This document shows positions 47,942 through 64,000 of a stretch of 64,000 nucleotides of DNA, in pieces (position 1 is the stretch's first letter; the number at the start of each line of letters is the position of its first letter). A program made the translations under genes and the position numbers. Source of the DNA: Mycobacteroides salmoniphilum (lineage in GTDB: Bacteria; Actinomycetota; Actinomycetes; Mycobacteriales; Mycobacteriaceae); contig NZ_CP024633.1 in assembly GCF_004924335.1 (NCBI RefSeq), positions 2,046,001 to 2,110,000 of the forward strand, written 5' to 3'. A model generated the notes under the pieces. That model saw nothing but the letters and a program-made list of their open reading frames with translations. It had not been told where the DNA came from and did no database searches.

Positions 47942-48367
47942 TTACCGTCGGTTCCGGCTCGTCTCCCAGATCAGGGCGTAGCGACGCCAGGCCAGCAGCG
48001 TGATCACCATCGATATCGCGGTGCCCACAGTTGCCCCGACCCACGAACGACGCCATGCGGCCACAAGCGCCGAGAGCAGCGCGGCACCGCCGAGGAGGCT
48101 CAACGCGGTGAGGGCGGTATCCGAGGTGGGTTTGGTCATCCAGATCTCCTCGCCGCGTATGGCGCGCGTAGCGAACGACCTGTCATCCCCGGGTGGCGGC
48201 GTCACGACCGGGTTGATCACGAGCCAGATGCCGATCGGGATTGCCCACCGCCACTGCCGGGTCCACACCGGCACGAGCAACAGCGGCGTCGTTGCCCAAC
48301 GCGACCACGCACTGACCGGGTGACAATGCCTTTCGAAGATCCAGCGGCGCACCGCTTCGCCATTCAC
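47942..48367 (-). CDS. Small integral membrane protein (DUF6653-like)
   Basis: A 141-residue protein with three to four hydrophobic segments. Features are a histidine/tryptophan-rich start (IFERHCHPVSAWSRWATTP), NPVVTPPPGDDRSFATRA and EEIWMTKPTSDTALTALSLL. I recall this pattern from a domain of unknown function in actinobacteria (DUF6653), without certainty. It lies 50 bases upstream of ada-alkA on the same strand and is divergent from pheS. Confidence 0.72.
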   Translation of the reverse strand: MNGEAVRRWIFERHCHPVSAWSRWATTPLLLVPVWTRQWRWAIPIGIWLVINPVVTPPPGDDRSFATRAIRGEEIWMTKPTSDTALTALSLLGGAALLSALVAAWRRSWVGATVGTAISMVITLLAWRRYALIWETSRNRR

Positions 48368-48437
48368 ACCGTCGACACTAGGCGGCTGCCCGGACGCGCG
48401 TCGGGCATGACCGGAAGGTGGTTAACCCGGCTTACCC

Positions 48438-49506
<1,069 letters not shown>

Positions 49507-49507
<1 letters not shown>

Positions 49508-51981
49508 TGCGCATTCCCTACAGCTGGCTTATCGAGGTCCTGCGCGCTGGCGCCCCGGAATTCTCCGCCACTCCTGCGAGTATCGAGGAAACCCTGATCC
49601 GCATCGGCCACGAGGTGGAAGAGGTCATCGTCCCCGGACCGGTTACCGGTCCGCTCGTGGTCGGAAGAGTCGTCCAGATCACCGAGCTCACCGAGTTCAA
49701 GAAGCCGATCCGTTTCTGCCTGGTCGATGTCGGCGAGGCAGAGCCTCGTGAAATCGTCTGTGGTGCATCCAACTTCGCAGTCGATGATCTCGTGGTGGCG
49801 GCACTTCCGGGTGTCACGCTGCCCGGCAACTTCACCATCGCGACACGAAAGACCTACGGGCACACCTCGGACGGGATGATCTGCTCGACGACCGAGCTCG
49901 GCATCGGGTCGGAATCAGCGGGCATTCTGGTGCTGCCGCGGGGGACCGCCGAGCCTGGTGCCGATGCCATCGAGGTGGTCGGACTCGACGACGCCATCTT
50001 CGATCTGTCGATTACCCCCGATCGCGGATACTGCCTGTCCGTTCGCGGACTGGCGCGTGATCTTGCGTGTGCGTATGACCTGGAGTTCGTCGATCCCGCT
50101 GCGGTACCGTCACTCCCGGCCGACGGACCATCGCTGCCCGTGCATATCGATGCCGGGACCGGAGTCAAGCGCTTCGGGTTACGGCCGGTAGTCGGCATCG
50201 ATCCGACGGCGGTATCGCCATGGTGGCTGCAGCGACGGCTGATGCTCTGCGGAATCCGCGCCATCTCGCCGGCGGTGGACGCCACCAACTATGTGATGCT
50301 CGAAATCGGGCATCCCATGCACGCACACGACAACGCCCGGATCAGCGGGGATTTCCGGGTGCGGTTCGCGACACCCGGCGAAACAGTGGTCACCCTCGAC
50401 GACGTCGAGCGCATGCTTGAACCCGGCGACGTCCTGATCGCAGACGACGCCGGTGTCACCGCCATCGGCGGTGTGATGGGCGCCGGTAGCACCGAGATGC
50501 GCGACGACTCCACTGACGTGCTTCTTGAAGCCGCGGTGTGGGATCCGGCCGCCGTGCTGCGCACCCAACGGCGGCTGCACCTGCACAGCGAGGCGGGGCG
50601 CCGTTACGAGCGTTCCGTGGATCCTGCGATATCGGTTGCCGCGCTTGATCGTTGCGCGTCTCTACTGCGTGACATCGCGGGCGGTAGCACGCCTGCCGAG
50701 CTCACCGACTGGTCCGCCGACGGCGACGCTCGGTCAGAGATCGTCATGGCCACTGATCTGCCGGCACGCATCGCCGGGGTTGCCTACGCCGACGGAGTGG
50801 TAGAACACCGGCTCCGTCAGATCGGCGCCGAGGTGGTTGCGGAGGGCGACACACTGCGGGTCATACCGCCGAGCTGGCGCCCCGACATTGTCGAGGGCGC
50901 AGACCTGGTCGAGGAGGTGCTGCGCCTCGAAGGCCTGGAAGACATCCCGTCGATTCTGCCCGCGGCGCCACAAGGCGGCGGTCTCACGCCAAGGCAACGC
51001 CGTCGCCGCGCGGTGGGGAAGTCGTTGGCCCTCAGCGGATACACCGAGATCTTGCCGATGCCCTTCTTGCCGGCTGGGGTATTCGACGCATGGGGCCTGG
51101 ACGGCGACGATGCACGCCGCCGCACCACAAAGGTTCTCAACCCGTTGGAATCCGATCGCCCAGAGCTGGCCAGCACCCTGTTGCCCGGTGTGCTCGAGGC
51201 TTTGTCGCGCAACATTTCTCGTGGAACCTCCGATGTGGCGCTGTTCACGATCGGTCAGGTTGTACGGCCGACCGAGGAGACTCGGGCGATCCCGCTGCTC
51301 GATGTCACCGATCGCCCCTCCGAGGCCGAGCTGACTGCCCTGCTCGAATCCTTGCCCGCGCAGCCGGTCCATGTGGCGCTGGTGCTGGCCGGGGTGCGCG
51401 AGCCGAGTGGGCCGTGGGGGCGTGGACGTGCCGCAGATGTCACCGACGCGCTGGAGGCGGCCCGGATCATCGGGCGTGCCGCCTATGTGGACCTGTCGCT
51501 GCGAGCGGGCAACGAGTTGCCCTGGCACCCGGGCCGGTGTGCAGAGATTGTGGCCGACGGCCAGGTCGTCGGGCATGCCGGTGAGCTGCATCCGGCGGTG
51601 ATCGAACGCCTCGGACTGCCCAAGCGCACGTGCGCTCTGGAACTGAGCCTCGATGCACTTCCCGTCACCAACTCGCTTCCTGCACCAAGGATTTCGCCGT
51701 TTCCCGCTGCTCTTCAGGACGTCTCGTTGATAGTCGCCGAGACGGTCCCTGCCGATGCGGTCACCGACGCGCTGCGCGACGGTGCGGGTGAGTTGATCGA
51801 AGATGTGCGGCTCGTGGAGGTCTACACCGGACCGCAGGTTGGCGAGGGCAACAAATCGTTGAACTTCCGGCTGCGTTTCCGGGCAGCTGACCGCACCCTC
51901 ACAGAAGACGAGGCCACCGCCGCACGGATGACGGCGGTGGCCTCTGCGGCCGAGCGCGTTGGGGCAACCCAACGCGCCTAG
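49507..51981 (+). CDS. pheT: Phenylalanyl-tRNA synthetase beta subunit
   Basis: An 824-residue subunit with the standard order: an N-terminal EMAP-like tRNA-binding fold ([34 protein letters not shown]), B3/4 editing domain ([19 protein letters not shown]), B5 domain, the catalytic-like core ([10 protein letters not shown]) and a C-terminal ferredoxin-like anticodon-binding domain ([13 protein letters not shown]). It forms the alpha2-beta2 enzyme with PheS and hydrolyses mischarged Tyr-tRNA-Phe. Confidence 0.97.
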
Positions 51982-51987
51982 CAGGTC

Positions 51988-52059
51988 TTACTGTCCCCGG
52001 CGCTGGTCAGCCTGCTCGCGGTGCTGCTCCTGGCGCTGACGATCGGCACGATCCGACAT
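51988..52059 (-). CDS. Possible 23-residue Gln/Arg-rich small protein
   Basis: A minus-strand frame from ATG 52059 to TAA 51990-51988 encodes a peptide starting MSDRADRQRQEQHREQADQ, consisting almost only of Gln, Arg, Asp and Glu. AAGGGAG lies 6-7 bases before the ATG, a good ribosome-binding site. A small hairpin (52102-52120) lies further upstream. Its biased composition suggests a real short helix, but conservation cannot be judged here. Confidence 0.45.
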   Translation of the reverse strand: MSDRADRQRQEQHREQADQRRGQ

Positions 52060-52101
52060 GGAAGGCTCCCTTCTCGTATTCGTTCTCGCTCGTTATCGAC
52101 T

Positions 52102-52120
52102 GCTGGCGTTATTCGCCAGC
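52102..52120. other. Short perfect hairpin upstream of the small ORF
   Basis: GCTGGCG (52102-52108) and CGCCAGC (52114-52120) form a 7-bp stem around TTATT. It could end pheT transcription weakly, form the 5' leader of the small minus-strand ORF, or be a protein-binding palindrome. No T-run follows. Confidence 0.4.
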
Positions 52121-52198
52121 TACTTCTACCGTAGCTGTGGGAACCGGGCATTACACCGTTTAGCTCAAGTTGAGGTTGACCACGAATTCACGACGACT

Positions 52199-54528
<2,330 letters not shown>

Positions 54529-54538
54529 AGGCGGCCGC

Positions 54539-55404
54539 ATGAAGGCCCCGAAAAAGGCACGCGTGCTGGCCGAGGCGCTGCCATGGCTCAAGAAGCTGCA
54601 CGGCACCATCGTCGTGATCAAGTACGGCGGTAACGCGATGACGGACGACGCCCTCAAAACGGCCTTCGCCGAAGACATGGTCTTCCTGCGCAACTGCGGT
54701 ATCCATCCTGTCGTCGTGCACGGCGGCGGCCCGCAGATCACGTCGATGCTGAAAAAACTTGGCGTGTCCGGCGAGTTCAAGGGCGGCTTCCGGGTAACGA
54801 CGCCGGAAGTGCTGGATATCGCACGCATGGTGCTGTTCGGCCAGGTCGGCCGTGAGCTCGTCGGGTTGATCAACAGCCACGGGCCATACGCCGTGGGGAT
54901 CACGGGTGAGGACGCACAACTGTTCACGGCCGTGCGGCGCACCGCGACCGTGGATGGCGTCGAGACCGATATCGGACTGGTCGGCGATGTGGCACAGGTG
55001 AATCCGGAAGCGATCCTGGATCTGATCGATGCCGGACGTATCCCGGTGGTGTCCACCCTTGCCCCCGACGTGGATGGTGTGGTGCACAACCTCAATGCCG
55101 ACACGGCGGCCGGTGCGCTCGCCGAAGCCCTTGGCGCCGAACGCCTCCTGATGCTCACCGATATCGAGGGTTTGTACACCGACTGGCCGGATCGGGAGTC
55201 GCTGGTGACCGCGATAGCCGCCGAGGATCTGCGCGCGCTCCTTCCCGCGCTGGAATCGGGCATGATTCCCAAGGTTGAGGCATGTCTGCGCGCGGTGGAC
55301 GGGGGAGTGCCCAGCGCCCACATCATTGACGGGCGCGTGGAGCACTGCGTATTGGTCGAACTATTCACCGACGAGGGCGTCGGGACAATCGTCAGGAGTC
55401 GATC

Positions 55405-55408
<4 letters not shown>
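54539..55408 (+). CDS. argB: Acetylglutamate kinase
   Basis: A 289-residue amino-acid kinase. The ATP-binding lysine lies in [13 protein letters not shown], the substrate loop is [13 protein letters not shown], and later [23 protein letters not shown] 54539 begins [21 protein letters not shown] 54525 is out of frame. It starts 10 bases after argJ. In many bacteria it is the feedback-inhibited step, and the N-terminal helix here resembles that of arginine-sensitive enzymes. Confidence 0.97.
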
Positions 55409-57533
<2,125 letters not shown>

Positions 57534-57561
57534 GCCACCGGCGCGACGAGCGGAGAACGCC

Positions 57562-58050
57562 GTGACAGCCTCGCATGCCGCCGACACCCGCGCGGGGCGC
57601 CAAGCCCGCATCGTCGCACTGCTGTCCACCCAGTCGGTGCGCAGCCAGGGTGAACTGGCGGCGCTGCTGGCCGCCGAGGGCATCGAGACCACGCAGGCCA
57701 CCTTGTCCCGGGATCTCGACGAGCTCGGTGCCGTCAAGCTCCGCGCCGCCGACGGCGGAGTGGGGGTGTACGTGGTGCCCGAAGACGGCAGTCCTGTTCG
57801 TGGCGTGTCCGGCGGCACCGACCGGCTCTCCCGGTTGCTGGGGGAGCTGCTGGTAGCGACCGACTCCAGCGGTAATCTCGCGGTGCTGCGTACACCGCCG
57901 GGTGCCGCGCATTATCTCGCCAGCGCGATCGATCGCGCCGCGTTACCCGACGTTGTCGGGACCATCGCGGGGGATGACACCATTGCGGTGATCGCCCGCG
58001 AACCCTTGACCGGAGCTCAGCTCGCCGCACAGTTCGAACAGCTTGCTTAA
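57562..58050 (+). CDS. argR: Arginine repressor
   Basis: A 162-residue ArgR. The N-terminal winged helix has [20 protein letters not shown] with [11 protein letters not shown], and the C-terminal oligomerisation/arginine-binding domain has [15 protein letters not shown] and [12 protein letters not shown] 57562 is chosen as the start because it gives the normal length. Its location between argF and argG is standard in mycobacteria, so the repressor lies in the operon it controls through the ARG boxes upstream of argC. Confidence 0.95.
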   Translation: MTASHAADTRAGRQARIVALLSTQSVRSQGELAALLAAEGIETTQATLSRDLDELGAVKLRAADGGVGVYVVPEDGSPVRGVSGGTDRLSRLLGELLVATDSSGNLAVLRTPPGAAHYLASAIDRAALPDVVGTIAGDDTIAVIAREPLTGAQLAAQFEQLA

Positions 58051-58060
58051 AAGGAGAATC

Positions 58061-60687
<2,627 letters not shown>

Positions 60688-60696
60688 TATCCAGCC

Positions 60697-61476
60697 ATGG
60701 ACGGTGAGCCGGACCCGACGTTGTCGGGCCCCGGTCCGGGGGGCGAGACACCGGACGACCCGAATGCGGCATGGCGTAGGCCCGACAGTGCCGTACCCGA
60801 CCAAGCGTTGGCCCCGAACCCGACAATCGAGCCCCTCGGGGCGCACACCAAACACGGACTGCTCGCACGAGCCGCCCGGACAGTACGCACGTGGTGGAGC
60901 GAGCTGGCGTTCGTACAAATGTGGCATGTGGTCGTTGTGCTCGCGGTTCTCGCCACCGCCGGGTTCGGCGGATTGGACGAGGTTGACAAGACGCCGCAGA
61001 CGTTCGATCTCGGCAAACCCTTCGACAATGGCGAGTTCACCATCACGGTGCATAAGGCTTCTCTGCTGCCGGAAATTACCGGAGGCGAAGCGGTGCTTGC
61101 GAAGGAAAAACCCGGGCGCATGTACCTTGCTGTCGTCGCGGAGGTTACCAACGATGCCGATAGAGCCGACGTGGTCGCCAACCAGTTCGCGCTGCGAGAT
61201 GTGGCAGATGTACAGGGCCCGTTTGGAACGCACTCCGAGGACCCGTCGGTGTATCGGATCGAGGACGGCAGCAATCTGATTCTGCTACAACCGGATCTCA
61301 CCGAGAAGGTGGCGGTGGTGTGGAGCGTTCCTACCGCCGCCGTGCCGCCGGGCTCCCAGGTATCGATCCAGGTGCCCTATCGAACCTTCAGTCGCGGCTT
61401 GGTGAACTACGGTGAAGGCTGGATTGACTCCAACGAGACCGCAACAACTACTGTGCGGGTGGAGGTGCCGTCGTGA
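60697..61476 (+). CDS. Membrane-anchored extracytoplasmic protein (first of three)
   Basis: A 259-residue protein. A proline-rich cytosolic N terminus of about 70 residues is followed by one membrane helix (MWHVVVVLAVLATAGFGGL) and a beta-rich external domain (GEFTITVHKASLLPEITGGE, MYLAVVAEVTNDADRADVVA). The pattern resembles immunoglobulin-like DUF4352 domains. I do not recognise a specific family. It starts 9 bases after argH, so read-through from the arginine operon is possible, and its stop overlaps the next gene (GTGA). Confidence 0.75.
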   Translation: MDGEPDPTLSGPGPGGETPDDPNAAWRRPDSAVPDQALAPNPTIEPLGAHTKHGLLARAARTVRTWWSELAFVQMWHVVVVLAVLATAGFGGLDEVDKTPQTFDLGKPFDNGEFTITVHKASLLPEITGGEAVLAKEKPGRMYLAVVAEVTNDADRADVVANQFALRDVADVQGPFGTHSEDPSVYRIEDGSNLILLQPDLTEKVAVVWSVPTAAVPPGSQVSIQVPYRTFSRGLVNYGEGWIDSNETATTTVRVEVPS

Positions 61477-62099
61477 TCCTCTCCAAGAATCTTGCTGCAT
61501 TGCGTTCCTCGTCACCGCTATTGCGTCTAGCCGGCACTGCCGCGGTGGTGGCCGTTATCTTATCCGCCTCGGTGTTCGTCTGGAATCGCCTGCCAAATGC
61601 CGCCACCACACAAAATGGCTTTGATGTTCATGGCACTATGGGCAGCTCGGTAACCGGTCGGCTGTTCTCCGCCACGGTGACCAAAGCCGGGGTGGCACCC
61701 GTCGTCAAACATACGGGTTTCTCTCCGCGGCAACGGAACATCAAGTCCGTCGGCCAGTGGGTCGTCGTCAAGCTCACCATTACGTCCATGACCGAAGCCT
61801 CACAGGCCGATGCGATACTGGCATTTGGTGAGCGGGGTTATACGCCTGACAACCGACTTCAGGGCTCCACATTGTTCGGCGCCAGGCTGACTCCGCTGAT
61901 TCCACAGACCGGTGTATTCGTTTTCGAGGTCAGCTCAGATGTGCTTGAGCATGCGCGCTCTGCGCAGCTGTACATCTTCTACGCCGCCGGGATGTACAAA
62001 TGGGACTCTCGGCTTGTCATCGACATTCCGCTCGACCCTGAGCATGCGCCGCGTTCGTCCGTGCTCGCGCTTCCGAAAACAGTGGTGGGCAATCAATGA
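61473..62099 (+). CDS. Membrane-anchored extracytoplasmic protein (second of three)
   Basis: A 208-residue protein with a short N-terminal cytosolic part, one membrane helix (LAGTAAVVAVILSASVFVW) and an external domain whose central stretch VGQWVVVKLTITSMTEASQA parallels the first protein. It ends in a hydrophilic tail. GTG 61473 and the ATGA overlap with the third gene indicate one translationally coupled unit. The function is unknown. Confidence 0.73.
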   Translation: MILSKNLAALRSSSPLLRLAGTAAVVAVILSASVFVWNRLPNAATTQNGFDVHGTMGSSVTGRLFSATVTKAGVAPVVKHTGFSPRQRNIKSVGQWVVVKLTITSMTEASQADAILAFGERGYTPDNRLQGSTLFGARLTPLIPQTGVFVFEVSSDVLEHARSAQLYIFYAAGMYKWDSRLVIDIPLDPEHAPRSSVLALPKTVVGNQ

Positions 62100-62680
62100 G
62101 CGAGACGGCAATCGATATCGAGGGACCACGCCATCGACGCGAGAACACGACAAATGATCCGCCGTTGCATTCGCGCCTATGGTTTCGCAACGTCATTGCG
62201 GGGGCGGTTGTCATCGCGGTGTTCACCGGGGTGTGGGTGGTCTCGTTCCGCGGCCCCTGGCTTGACTATCGAGCAAGCGTCAAGCCTCTTAATCTGGTTG
62301 CCGCCGGCCAGTCGGGTGATGCCTACGGACAGACATGGCGTCTCGTCGGAGTCACACACCTCGGCAAGGCCCCGCGTGGGGCAAACGGGATCGTCCCGAA
62401 GGGGGCGGAATTGGCGGTGGTCACAATAGAACGCTCAGGCCCGGTCCCAGATAATTTCTTCTGTGTGGGAAGAATGACCGACGGTTCGCATCTGTGGCCT
62501 GAGGCTCAGTTCCTGCTCTATACCGGACCACTGCCTGACGGCGTCGTCAATCACTGTGAGAAACCGGGAAACCTGCAGTTCACCTTTTTGGTGCCTGACG
62601 ATGTCACGATGACCGCGGTGGACCTGGTGAACCCGGTGGGAGGCACCGGCGAAATTCTTGTCAGGCTTGAAATCCCCTGA
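62096..62680 (+). CDS. Membrane-anchored extracytoplasmic protein (third of three)
   Basis: A 194-residue protein with a 33-residue hydrophilic N terminus, one membrane helix (NVIAGAVVIAVFTGVWVVSF) and an external domain with TWRLVGVTHLGKAPRGANGI and a cysteine pair (FFCVGRMT, NHCEKPGN). General layout as in the two preceding proteins. Its stop is 3 bases from the end of the convergent polytopic membrane protein gene. Confidence 0.72.
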   Translation: MSETAIDIEGPRHRRENTTNDPPLHSRLWFRNVIAGAVVIAVFTGVWVVSFRGPWLDYRASVKPLNLVAAGQSGDAYGQTWRLVGVTHLGKAPRGANGIVPKGAELAVVTIERSGPVPDNFFCVGRMTDGSHLWPEAQFLLYTGPLPDGVVNHCEKPGNLQFTFLVPDDVTMTAVDLVNPVGGTGEILVRLEIP

Positions 62681-62683
62681 TTT

Positions 62684-64000
62684 TCACGGCCCTGCGACAA
62701 CGGGATTTACCGGGGCAAGCTCGTCCGGGTCGGCCGGATAGTCGACAACCTCATTGTCAGCTAGCGCCGATGATTCCGCTTCGACTCGTTCAACACAGTG
62801 GGCGAAGACCGACGCAACGACGCACATGCGCAGCGACGCGACAAGAACACCTGAAATCGCGGTCAGTATGGGAGCAACACCATTCCAGAACGACAGAGGA
62901 TGCGGACCTAATATCCAGGCAAAGCCACGAGTCAAATACCCGCCCACCTGCATTTGCGTTGTCAGGAAACTATCCGACATGTCTAGCCAGGACAGACACA
63001 GGTACACCAATACGTAGGCGGAGAGCACCACCAAGCCCCCGTGCAACACCAGGCGGGCCGAGTCGATAATGGGTCTGGCGCTGCCGAACTGCGACAGTAG
63101 CCAATCCTTTGCCTTACTTCGGGTCTGTTCGGACAGCCGCCCACTTACCTGACGCTGCACCCGGTCTCGGGCGGGCGCCAGCTTGTTGGCCGCGGCCTCA
63201 GCAGCCTGTAGACCGGCCAGTCGGCGTAGCACTCCACGCCAGCTGGCTTTGTCAGAGGAGCCGTAGACGATACCGGCGATGGCCAGCCAGATCAGCGGCA
63301 CTGCCGCGGCGCCCCAGATGATATGCAGCGCGTCGCCCGCGAAGCTCCACAGAACCTCCAGTGGGCGAAAATGCGAGAACAACTCGCTACGCATGTCCTC
63401 GAACCAGACCACGATGCGACGTTCGCCGAACCAAGTCGATGGGCTGAGGAAGAAGCTCACACCCTTACTGGCTGAGAAGGACAGGACCAGGAAAACCCAC
63501 AATGCATCGAGATACACCCTGATGAAAACAAACCACGCCGGCAGCCGGCTCTTGACGGACTTGAGATTCAACGCGAGCCGAAGGACGAAAGCACCGGCAA
63601 TAAGTACCCAGATGTAGTTGGTTATCGGGATATTCCCCAATGTGGCTGTCTCTTCGCCGGTTGTCATGTGCACACCTATCCGGTGCCACATGACTTTCTG
63701 CTCGTATATCAGCCAATCATCCTGGAACATCTTCCAAGCCAGATAGATAACGAAAAACGGCAGCACGACGTTGGCGAAGATGTCGACATTGCGGAATGAG
63801 ATCCTCGGCATCGTCGCCAGCGCCGGGATCGCCGGGCGCAGTACCAGGAACATCGCGATGATCGATCCGAGACGGGCCAGACCGGCGAATGGCATCAGCA
63901 GGTCGACCACCAGATAGTTGTTCCAGGCGTACTTGGCGGCGAGTTCGATCACAATGTTCCGCCCCAGCAGCCCCAGCAGATAACACGCGGCCAGTTGCGG
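62684..64000 (-). CDS. Polytopic membrane protein of unknown function (partial, 5' end beyond window)
   Basis: At least 438 residues with about eight membrane helices. A GTG at 63952 could be a start, but the frame stays open to the right edge and the 16 codons before it (AACYLLGLLGRNI) are hydrophobic and look coding, so the gene probably begins outside. A charged loop of about 60 residues (LAPARDRVQRQVSGRLSEQT) separates two helix groups. The C terminus is acidic. No transporter or enzyme motif is recognised. It converges on the trio of single-pass membrane proteins with a 3-base gap. Confidence 0.75.
   Translation of the reverse strand, partial: PQLAACYLLGLLGRNIVIELAAKYAWNNYLVVDLLMPFAGLARLGSIIAMFLVLRPAIPALATMPRISFRNVDIFANVVLPFFVIYLAWKMFQDDWLIYEQKVMWHRIGVHMTTGEETATLGNIPITNYIWVLIAGAFVLRLALNLKSVKSRLPAWFVFIRVYLDALWVFLVLSFSASKGVSFFLSPSTWFGERRIVVWFEDMRSELFSHFRPLEVLWSFAGDALHIIWGAAAVPLIWLAIAGIVYGSSDKASWRGVLRRLAGLQAAEAAANKLAPARDRVQRQVSGRLSEQTRSKAKDWLLSQFGSARPIIDSARLVLHGGLVVLSAYVLVYLCLSWLDMSDSFLTTQMQVGGYLTRGFAWILGPHPLSFWNGVAPILTAISGVLVASLRMCVVASVFAHCVERVEAESSALADNEVVDYPADPDELAPVNPVVAGP

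Overview
The window is a piece of a mycobacterial chromosome, most likely from the Mycobacteroides (Mycobacterium) chelonae-abscessus complex. The GC content is high. It carries paired mmpS-mmpL genes, an MspA-type porin, lysX, a coaE-grpB fusion, a mycobacterial class III cyclase and an EthA-like monooxygenase. The gene order rpsA, coaE, uvrB, efflux MFS, usp, MBL-fold hydrolase, uvrA, lysX, infC-rpmI-rplT, tsnR, cyclase, pheST, argCJBDFRGH follows the M. tuberculosis Rv1630-Rv1659 segment (recalled, not searched). The TetR gene beside mmpS-mmpL, directly downstream of coaE, matches what I recall of the M. abscessus MAB_2299c-MAB_2301 locus. No insertion sequence, prophage or CRISPR array was seen.

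Layout. 1-6100 is accessory: a partial ECF sigma factor with its DGPF/YCII partner, an F420-type oxidoreductase, a GT4 glycosyltransferase, a MarR regulator facing an EthA-like Baeyer-Villiger monooxygenase, and a PrsW-type protease. 6100-9270 holds rpsA, a decayed erm-type rRNA methylase remnant and coaE-grpB. 9270-18015 holds a TetR repressor and two consecutive mmpS-mmpL operons. 18028-20533 has two exported proteins, a Gfo/Idh oxidoreductase and a DUF402 protein. 20574-30620 is the uvrB-to-uvrA interval, with a SoxR/MFS pair, a lipoprotein M20 peptidase, a universal stress protein and an MBL hydrolase. 30631-37528 has an acyl-CoA ligase, a small charged protein, a membrane esterase, lysX and a DUF1844 protein. 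37535-39900 is the infC-rpmI-rplT-rRNA methylase group behind a long leader. 39967-48367 is mixed: an SDR, tRNA-Cys, an exported protein, a porin, an MpaB-type oxygenase, a cyclase, a rhomboid-like protein, ogt, ada-alkA and a membrane protein. 48438-51981 is pheST. 52199-60687 is the complete arginine cluster behind tandem ARG boxes. 60697-64000 has three single-pass membrane proteins in an overlapping operon, facing a polytopic membrane protein cut by the window edge.

How parts work together. uvrA and uvrB each have an upstream element matching the PafBC-type DNA-damage promoter (TTGTCRGTG-N8-TAnnnT): uvrA perfectly, uvrB partly. ogt and ada-alkA add alkylation repair. The TetR-mmpSL and SoxR-MFS pairs are two self-contained efflux modules with visible operators. 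argC-argH make arginine from acetylglutamate, with ArgR encoded inside its own operon.

The most interesting observations are: (i) the collapsed erm(41)-like gene between rpsA and coaE, predicting loss of inducible macrolide resistance; (ii) three genes (both mmpS and infC) that lack a usable ATG or GTG start and appear to begin at ATT or ATC, which would make them sensitive to IF3; (iii) the infC leader with an intrinsic terminator and an overlapping upstream ORF; and (iv) the uncharacterised trio of membrane-anchored proteins at the right end.
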